A stretch of 64,000 nucleotides of DNA from Amedibacterium intestinale (lineage in GTDB: Bacteria > Bacillota_I > Bacilli_A > Erysipelotrichales > Erysipelotrichaceae), in contig NZ_AP019711.1 in NCBI RefSeq assembly GCF_010537335.1, forward strand, positions 2,232,001 through 2,296,000, read 5' to 3'. Each line of letters opens with the position of its first letter. The stretch's first letter is position 1. A program made the position numbers and the translations under genes. This document shows, in pieces, positions 58,871 to 64,000 of this stretch. The notes under the pieces are model-generated. The model did no database searches. It saw only the letters and a list, made by a program, of their open reading frames with translations, and was not told where the DNA came from.

Positions 58871-59878
58871 ATGAAAATTTTGGTTACTGGTGGAACAGGT
58901 TTTATCGGAAGTCATACGGTAGTAGAGCTGTTAAATGCTGGACATGAAGTTGTAATTATTGATAATTTATATAATTCAAAAGCAGATGTTGTTGAAAAGA
59001 TTAGAAAAATTACTGGTAAAGAAGTCGCTTTTTATAAAAAAGACTGCTGTGATGAAGATGCTTTAGAAGAAATTTTCAGCCATCATAAAATCGATGCGGT
59101 CATTCATTTTGCAGGTTACAAAGCAGTAGGAGAATCTGTAAAACTGCCTTTAAAATATTATGAAAATAACCTGATGAGTACACTTGCTTTATGTAAGGTG
59201 ATGGCAGCACATAACTGTAAAAAGCTGGTATTTTCATCTAGTGCGACAGTGTATGGAGGTAATAATGTGGCTCCTTATACAGAAGATATGCCACTTGGAC
59301 CAACAACAAACCCTTATGGTTCTACAAAACTGATGATTGAACAGATCTTAACAGATTTGCATACAGCAGATGAAGAATGGGATATTGTATTGTTGCGTTA
59401 TTTCAACCCAATTGGAGCACATGAAAGTGGATTGCTGGGAGAAAGTCCAAATGATATTCCAAACAACTTAATGCCGTATATCGTAAAAGTTGCGAACAAA
59501 GAATTGCCGATCCTGCATGTTTATGGAAATGATTATGATACACCAGATGGAACAGGGGTACGTGATTATATCCATGTGGTAGATTTGGCTAAAGGACATG
59601 TAAATGCTGTGCAGAAGACAGTAGAACATATCGGTGTTGAAGCATATAATCTTGGTACTGGAAAAGGAAGCAGTGTATTGGATGTTGTAAATACATTTGC
59701 GAGAGTAAATGATATCGAAGTGCCTTATCAAATCGATCCAAGAAGACCTGGAGATATTGCGACATGTTATGCAAGTACAGAAAAAGCAGAAAAGGAACTT
59801 GGGTGGAAAGCAGAAAAAAATCTGGAAGAAATGTGCAAAGACAGCTGGCATTTCTTACAGATGGAAAAACAAAAATAA
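58871..59878 (+). CDS. galE: UDP-glucose 4-epimerase
   Basis: It interconverts UDP-glucose and UDP-galactose with bound NAD. TGGTGFIGSHTVVELL, IHFAGYKAVGESV, SSSATVYGG, NPYGSTKLMIEQ (Tyr-x3-Lys), RYFNPIGAHESG and DGTGVRDYIHVVDLA are all hallmarks of GalE. Length (335) is standard. Its own promoter and terminator make it a single-gene unit. It can feed galactose to the polysaccharides encoded earlier in the window. Confidence 0.96.
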   Translation: MKILVTGGTGFIGSHTVVELLNAGHEVVIIDNLYNSKADVVEKIRKITGKEVAFYKKDCCDEDALEEIFSHHKIDAVIHFAGYKAVGESVKLPLKYYENNLMSTLALCKVMAAHNCKKLVFSSSATVYGGNNVAPYTEDMPLGPTTNPYGSTKLMIEQILTDLHTADEEWDIVLLRYFNPIGAHESGLLGESPNDIPNNLMPYIVKVANKELPILHVYGNDYDTPDGTGVRDYIHVVDLAKGHVNAVQKTVEHIGVEAYNLGTGKGSSVLDVVNTFARVNDIEVPYQIDPRRPGDIATCYASTEKAEKELGWKAEKNLEEMCKDSWHFLQMEKQK

Positions 59879-59882
59879 GAGT

Positions 59883-59914
59883 AGCCTGTGGAAGAAATTC
59901 TACAGGTTTTTTTG
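59883..59914 (+). terminator. Terminator of galE
   Basis: CCTGT (59885) and ACAGG (59902), extended by a GAA/TTC pairing in the middle, form a hairpin followed by seven T, 6 bp after the galE stop. Confidence 0.85.
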
Positions 59915-59949
59915 TGGGAGAAAGGTATACAGATAAGGGAGACGATGCA

Positions 59950-60831
59950 TTATTCTGCATCGCTTTTTGTAACTTCTTCTTTGTATGTAATCGTTCGATG
60001 TGGGTAAGGAAATTCAATGCCTTCTTTATCAAATCGTTTTTTTATTGCGTATCGCAAGTCGCATAGCATGGCAAAACCTTCCGCATTATTTTTTGAATAA
60101 ATCGTTGTTTTTAGGTGTACAGAACTATCCAAAAAACCGGTAATACGCGTAATTACAGGAGGGATATGGTTGTTTTTTTCTTCTTGTGTACGAACATCTA
60201 AAAAATTTGGATGCCGCAAGATTTCTTCTTTAATGATATCCATAGCTTTATCTACGTCGCTTTCATAACTAATATCAAGTTCCAGGAAATTTGCTTTGCG
60301 ATTGTTTGTTGTACTGATATTTTCAAGAATAGCTTTGTTCATGGTAGAGTTTGGGATGATGACACGTGTATTCTCATACGTTTGAATGATCGTATGCCGT
60401 AAAGAAATATCCACAACTGTTCCAATGATATTTTCTGAATCAATACGTATTAAATCTCCAATTTTAAAGGGTTTAAACATGGCAATCATCATACCATTGA
60501 CAAAATTTCCAACCGCATCCTGTGCAGCTAACCCAAGAGCCAAGGTAACGATTCCGGTACTTGCCGCCAGTATTTTTGTAATATCAGAAAAAGGCAGAAA
60601 CTGATTTAAACATCCATAAATCGCAAAACTGTATACGAGAATGTTTTTTAAACGAAGTATAAAAAGCTTATTTCCTTTGTAATGGCGATGGATGAATTTT
60701 TTTAAAAGTTTACTTACGATAAAGGCAAGAATCAGTATGAGACCAATATTGATAATCGTTTCAATGAGTCCGTATTTCAAAAAGGAATTTTTACCCCAAT
60801 TGTTTATTTGATCGATAAGATCTATATTCAT
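59950..60831 (-). CDS. Small-conductance mechanosensitive channel (MscS family)
   Basis: This membrane channel releases solutes during osmotic down-shock. Three N-terminal hydrophobic helices (residues about 20-110) end with the pore helix LALGLAAQDAVGNFVNGMMI. The MscS beta domain follows (FKIGDLIRIDSENIIGTVVDISLRHTIIQTYENTRVIIPNS, conserved core), then the C-terminal alpha/beta domain (GIEFPYPHRTI at the end). Length (293) is typical. It is convergent with galE; the transcript is probably monocistronic. Confidence 0.93.
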   Translation of the reverse strand: MNIDLIDQINNWGKNSFLKYGLIETIINIGLILILAFIVSKLLKKFIHRHYKGNKLFILRLKNILVYSFAIYGCLNQFLPFSDITKILAASTGIVTLALGLAAQDAVGNFVNGMMIAMFKPFKIGDLIRIDSENIIGTVVDISLRHTIIQTYENTRVIIPNSTMNKAILENISTTNNRKANFLELDISYESDVDKAMDIIKEEILRHPNFLDVRTQEEKNNHIPPVITRITGFLDSSVHLKTTIYSKNNAEGFAMLCDLRYAIKKRFDKEGIEFPYPHRTITYKEEVTKSDAE

Positions 60832-60995
60832 GTTATCTTCACATCCTTTCTTTTATTATACAGATTATCTGGTAAAAATCCAAATGCGTTCATGATTTAA
60901 AGGAAGGACTGGTGTTTTTTTGACGCAGATTTCTTTTCAAGAAAGTGATTATGGGGAATGTATAGAAAATATTTGAAAAAATGCGGATGTTTTTT

Positions 60996-61020
60996 GTATT
61001 TTTACCTTTTTCTATCGTAT
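60996..61020 (+). promoter_or_regulatory. Competence-like promoter motif of comFA
   Basis: GTATTTTTACC, nine bases, then CGTAT, preceded by T6 and placed 22 bp before the comFA start. No sigma-A promoter is visible. The same motif precedes the three rpn genes. Confidence 0.65.
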
Positions 61021-61042
61021 ATAGATAGTGGAAGGTGGTAAA

Positions 61043-62191
61043 GTGCGATGTTCTCGCTGCGGAAATGAAGATCTGGCTTATTTTTATTTGGATGGAACGA
61101 CATGGTATTGTCGAAAGTGTATTGCGTTTGGAAGAGTGGATGTGGGAAAGGGTGTAGAAGCGAAAACGTATAGAAAAAGGAAAATCGATTGTTCGTATTC
61201 TTTAAAATATCCTTTAACTCCTTTACAGAAACAGGCAGTTTCCAAGATTATGTCCTTTTTGAAACAGAAAAAAGATGTGCTTGTGTATGCCGCATGTGGT
61301 GCTGGGAAAACAGAATTAACGATGGATGCGATTCAGTATTATTTGCGTCAGGGAAAGAAGGTTGGTTTTGCGATATCGAGAAGACAGGTGGTACTGGAAA
61401 TTAAAGAACGTATGCAGCAGGCATTTTCCAGTTTGCATGTTGTTGCGGTTTGTGAAGGATTTACAGATGTTACCGATGGGGATTTGATCGTATGTACGAT
61501 GCACCAGCTATACCGTTATCCTTACTGTTTTGATTTGTTGATTATGGATGAGGTGGATGCGTTTCCTTATCGAGATAACGAGTTGTTAGAGGCCATTGCG
61601 ATGCAGGCGTGTGTAGGAGAAAAGCTGATGTTAACGGCTACACCAGATGAAAACATGTTGAAGAAAGTGGAAGAAGGAACATTAGGATTAGTGGAATTGT
61701 TTCAAAGACCGCATGGATATCCTTTGATTGTGCCACAGGTTGTATGTTTGTCATTTGCATTGCAGCTTTGTTTTCTGATTCATTTCTTACAAAAACAAAG
61801 AAAAAGAGGAATACAGACATTGGTGTTTGTGCCAACGATTGCATTGGCAAATAAATTGTATCTAGGCTTGCGCTTGCTTTTTAAATGTGCAGTATTTACT
61901 TCAAAGACAAAGGATAAAGAAAAGGTAATTGATGAGTTTCATGAGAAGAAATATTCCTTTTTGATAAGTACAACCATTTTAGAAAGAGGAATTACAATTA
62001 AAGGAATCTATATCGTCATCTTGCAGGCAGATCATGCCGTGTTTTCACAGGCAAGTCTTATACAAATGGTAGGAAGAGTGGGAAGAAACATAGAAATGCC
62101 AACAGGAGAGGGGTGGTTTTTATGCGCAAAGAAAACAAAAGACATCGAACAGTGTGTTTCTGCCATTCAGAAAATGAACGAAACAGGATGA
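61043..62191 (+). CDS. comFA: Competence helicase ComFA
   Basis: This DEAD-box-type ATPase drives single-stranded DNA uptake during natural transformation. The N-terminal zinc ribbon (CSRCGNEDLAYFYLDGTTWYCRKC, four Cys) is followed by Walker A YAACGAGKTELTMDAI, Walker B LLIMDEVDAFP, LTATPDE, and helicase motif VI IQMVGRVGRN. At about 382 residues it is slightly shorter than Bacillus ComFA (about 460) but has all motifs. I prefer GTG 61043, because GGAAGGTGG ends 4 bp before it; GTG 61028 overlaps that site. It is coupled to comFC by ATGA. Confidence 0.9.
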   Translation: MRCSRCGNEDLAYFYLDGTTWYCRKCIAFGRVDVGKGVEAKTYRKRKIDCSYSLKYPLTPLQKQAVSKIMSFLKQKKDVLVYAACGAGKTELTMDAIQYYLRQGKKVGFAISRRQVVLEIKERMQQAFSSLHVVAVCEGFTDVTDGDLIVCTMHQLYRYPYCFDLLIMDEVDAFPYRDNELLEAIAMQACVGEKLMLTATPDENMLKKVEEGTLGLVELFQRPHGYPLIVPQVVCLSFALQLCFLIHFLQKQRKRGIQTLVFVPTIALANKLYLGLRLLFKCAVFTSKTKDKEKVIDEFHEKKYSFLISTTILERGITIKGIYIVILQADHAVFSQASLIQMVGRVGRNIEMPTGEGWFLCAKKTKDIEQCVSAIQKMNETG

Positions 62192-62850
62192 AGTATTGTT
62201 TGCTGTGTCATAAGGAACTTGACTATAAACAAAATTTCTTTCAGTATTTTCAAGAAAGTGAGGCATTGTGTGGAGGGTGTAAAGAACAGTTGAAGTTTTT
62301 AAATGTGAAGACCAAACTGGAAGATATGCCATTACATATTTTGTATGAGTACAATGATTTTTTAGAAAGTATGCTGTTTCAATACAAAGAAGGAAGAGAT
62401 ATCGCGCTGGCAAACGTATTTTTCCAGCCGTTTCTAACAAAACTTTCCAGCAAATTTCGACATCATGTAATTGTTTTAATGCCCTCCAGCAAAGAGAAGA
62501 TGCTGGAAAGAGGATTTCTTCCAGTAAGGGAAATGTTGAAGAATTGTCCTCTTGCCATATGGGAGCCTTTTTATAAGGTAAACAATACGAAACAATCGAT
62601 GCAGTCATTTGAAAATCGCCAATTTATTTCCCAGGTAATAAAAAGAAAAGAAAATGAAACTCTGCCAGGCAGAAAGCTTCTTTTGGTAGATGATGTATGC
62701 ACGAGTGGTTCTACACTTTTAAGTGCATATCATTTACTGAAAGAGCATAAGTTGAAAGTAGAAGCCTTAGTGCTTTGTGCACACCCTTTGTTTGTCGAAT
62801 CCTGCGATGAAAAAGGTTTGCTTAGAAAGGGAAGCTTCTCTATACTTTGA
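62188..62850 (+). CDS. comFC: Competence protein ComFC (phosphoribosyltransferase fold)
   Basis: ComFC works with ComFA in taking up transforming DNA. An N-terminal four-Cys zinc site (CLLCHKEL and CGGCKEQL) is followed by a type I phosphoribosyltransferase domain with the PRPP loop LLVDDVCTSGSTLLSA and PSSKEKMLERGF. ATG 62188 overlaps the comFA stop, and the 220-residue length matches the family; the frame open to 62113 lies inside comFA. Confidence 0.92.
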   Translation: MKYCLLCHKELDYKQNFFQYFQESEALCGGCKEQLKFLNVKTKLEDMPLHILYEYNDFLESMLFQYKEGRDIALANVFFQPFLTKLSSKFRHHVIVLMPSSKEKMLERGFLPVREMLKNCPLAIWEPFYKVNNTKQSMQSFENRQFISQVIKRKENETLPGRKLLLVDDVCTSGSTLLSAYHLLKEHKLKVEALVLCAHPLFVESCDEKGLLRKGSFSIL

Positions 62851-62877
62851 TGTGTACTTTAGGAAGGTGGTTATCGT

Positions 62878-63078
62878 ATGAAAGGTAAAGTAAAATGGTT
62901 TAACACAGAAAAAGGATATGGATTTATTAGTGATGAAAATGGAAAGGATGTCTTTGTACATTATTCTCATATCTTGCAAGATGGTTATAAAACTTTAACA
63001 GAAGGTGAAGAAGTGAATTTTGATGTTGTAGAATCTGAAAAAGGTATACAGGCAAGAAATGTAGAGAAAATAAATTAA
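62878..63078 (+). CDS. Cold-shock protein
   Basis: This is a 66-residue single-stranded nucleic-acid-binding protein of the CspA family. [16 protein letters not shown] contains RNP1 (KGYGFI), and DVFVHYSHI contains RNP2. AGGAAGGTGG precedes the ATG. It follows comFC by 27 bp without a terminator, so it may be transcribed with the competence operon, for example as a protector of RNA or incoming single strands; that link is inference. Confidence 0.95.
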   Translation: MKGKVKWFNTEKGYGFISDENGKDVFVHYSHILQDGYKTLTEGEEVNFDVVESEKGIQARNVEKIN

Positions 63079-63120
63079 CTCGTTTTTAAAACGAAATGTC
63101 TTGTATTTTTAAACAACTTC

Positions 63121-63149
63121 TTGTAATGTCTTAAAAAAGATTTTATAAT
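63121..63149 (+). promoter_or_regulatory. Strong promoter of a possible small RNA
   Basis: TTGTAA (63121-63126), 17 bp, TATAAT (63144-63149). No protein start follows within range; the next recognisable signal downstream is a terminator at 63265. Confidence 0.65.
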
Positions 63150-63155
63150 AAAATA

Positions 63156-63298
63156 CGTAGGGAAACCCTATATTTCACTCTGTTGCAGGAAACTTTCTAA
63201 GAACAAAAAGGGAGAGTATACAAATTTGTATATACAGGCAAAACCAATGGAGAGAAAAGAAGAAAGTCTGTCAAATAAGGGGGACAGACTTTTTTTAT
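63156..63298 (+). ncRNA. Candidate small structured RNA (about 140 nt)
   Basis: Between a good promoter and a strong terminator lies a non-coding stretch with local hairpins: TAGGG-AAA-CCCTA at 63159-63171, a GTATACAAATTTGTATAC palindrome near 63215, and the terminator stem AAGTCTGTC/GACAGACTT (63265-63290) with seven T. Only a 17-codon ORF overlapping the terminator is present, without a ribosome site. I cannot assign it to a known family; 6S-like RNA was considered, but key features are not evident. Confidence 0.45.
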
Positions 63299-63362
63299 GA
63301 TTTAGGATATGCTTATGGGGGAAGAATGTGTTATAATCTCGTCTTTGACAGTTAGAAAGCGA

Positions 63363-63412
63363 AAAAAGTGCATTAAAGACTTTAGAATTAAGCTTTTTTG
63401 CACTTTTTGTCT
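63363..63412 (-). terminator. Terminator of the minus-strand transposase gene
   Basis: AAAAAGTGCA and TGCACTTTTT form a 10-bp stem around a loop of about 25 bases. Symmetrical A and T runs allow use by either strand; it is 16 bp past the transposase stop. Confidence 0.6.
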
Positions 63413-63427
63413 TTGTAACGAATTGTG

Positions 63428-64000
63428 CTATATATGATGTTCTTTTGTGTATTTGATAATATTTCTCATTGTGGATCGTTTTATTATTTCTCTGTCTGTT
63501 TCAAAACCAAACAACTCATGCAGTAAATCTGTTAAATCTGTTCGTGTGTAAGAAGGTATATATCCTAATCCTTCTTTTAATTTTGTTACGTTCATCTTTC
63601 TCAATGTATCTATTATTTGTTCAGATGTATATTTTTTCTCTAATTTATATTCTAATATTCGATATATCAGAAGGGACAAGAAACAAATCAGGAAATGCGC
63701 TTTGATCCTGTCTTCTCTTTGCAGATAGATTGGTCGTGCATCAAAATCCGTTTTCATTATTCTAAAGCACTCTTCGATCTGCCATCTGCGTTTGTTGATA
63801 GCGATGATCTCCGCTACATCACCTTCCATATCTGTGCTTACCGCATAGAAACCATCATACATTGCTTCTTTATCTATAGCCTCCTGATCGATTTCGTAGA
63901 TTTCTTCTTCTGCTACTTCTCCATTCGCTGTGATGGAAGTCCTCTTTGTAAATCTGCTTGGATCATTCGGATTTTTTCTATTCTTTTTGATTTTTCCATT
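63428..64000 (-). CDS. IS1634/IS4-type transposase, C-terminal part (cut by window end)
   Basis: The minus-strand frame is open to the window edge and its N-terminus lies outside. The visible 190 residues include the final DDE glutamate region in the YREK-like motif (KRRWQIEECFRIMKTDFDARP), followed by REDRIKAHFLICFLSLLIYRILE, typical of IS1634-like transposases. The C-terminus looks complete. The matching IS end probably lies in the 63345-63427 interval, but its exact border cannot be set. Confidence 0.85.
   Translation of the reverse strand, partial: NGKIKKNRKNPNDPSRFTKRTSITANGEVAEEEIYEIDQEAIDKEAMYDGFYAVSTDMEGDVAEIIAINKRRWQIEECFRIMKTDFDARPIYLQREDRIKAHFLICFLSLLIYRILEYKLEKKYTSEQIIDTLRKMNVTKLKEGLGYIPSYTRTDLTDLLHELFGFETDREIIKRSTMRNIIKYTKEHHI

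Noticed and set aside
63156-63298. 6S RNA or SRP RNA gene
   Set aside because: Neither the long closed stem with central bubble of 6S nor the conserved SRP tetraloop motif could be recognised by eye.
1-64000. CRISPR arrays, tRNA and rRNA genes
   Set aside because: I saw no regularly spaced identical repeats, no tRNA cloverleaf arms and no rRNA sequence in the window.

Overview
The window is AT-rich DNA from a low-GC Firmicute. Shine-Dalgarno sequences are strong (AGGAGG type), genes are packed into long co-directional operons, and ATG, GTG and probably TTG starts are used. The ISL3 transposase, the Rpn nucleases and the acyl-CoA dehydrogenase/ETF/rubredoxin fusion suggest an anaerobic gut member of the Erysipelotrichaceae. 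That placement rests on my recognition of families, not on a database search.

Positions 1-32575 are surface-polysaccharide genes, all on the + strand. Locus A (59-12202) has a small initiating phosphoglycosyl transferase, a sugar reductase, three GT4 glycosyltransferases, an EpsG-type polymerase, a TupA-like ATP-grasp enzyme, an N5-(carboxyethyl)ornithine synthase-like enzyme, a Wzx flippase, a UDP-glucuronate 4-epimerase and UDP-glucose dehydrogenase. An IS200-type element separates it from the first of two LytR-CpsA-Psr (LCP) ligases. Locus B (14593-32575) has a long WbaP-type initiating transferase, the second LCP ligase, the Wzz/PHP-phosphatase/BY-kinase module and an Ig-like membrane protein. 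It continues with two GT4s, an acyltransferase, a radical SAM protein, pyruvyl transferases, an FrhB-like iron-sulfur protein, a GT2, a second EpsG-type polymerase and a second flippase. Two assembly lines thus appear to share one phospho-relay.

Positions 32607-51440 are an accessory island rich in IS elements and broken genes. It holds an intact IS21 element, a three-gene coiled-coil operon that looks like a pore-forming toxin system, IS66 and IS21 debris, a frameshifted DUF2589 gene, and an AAA-ATPase fragment abutting an oxidoreductase fragment. It also has a TOTE-type primase/helicase/PLD gene with an amber stop, three Rpn nuclease genes plus a free-standing Rpn tail, a CBM9-like lipoprotein, and an ISL3 element with a perfect 8-bp target duplication.

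Positions 51692-64000 look mostly chromosomal: a dockerin-bearing GH25 lysozyme, a cadherin-like surface protein that lost its C-terminal anchor by frameshift, an EFR1-type flavodoxin/ferredoxin, a flavodiiron protein with the acyl-CoA dehydrogenase-ETF-alpha-rubredoxin fusion, galE, mscS, comFA-comFC, a cold-shock gene, a possible small RNA, and a transposase cut by the window edge.

The most striking observation links the island to competence. All three rpn genes and comFA carry the same promoter-like motif, GTATTTT(T/C)(A/C)C(C/T)-N9-CGTAT, with constant spacing. Each rpn gene also has an internal Shine-Dalgarno and ATG that would make its C-terminal tail as a separate small protein, and one such tail exists as its own small ORF. 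This suggests competence-regulated nuclease/intragenic-antitoxin modules.
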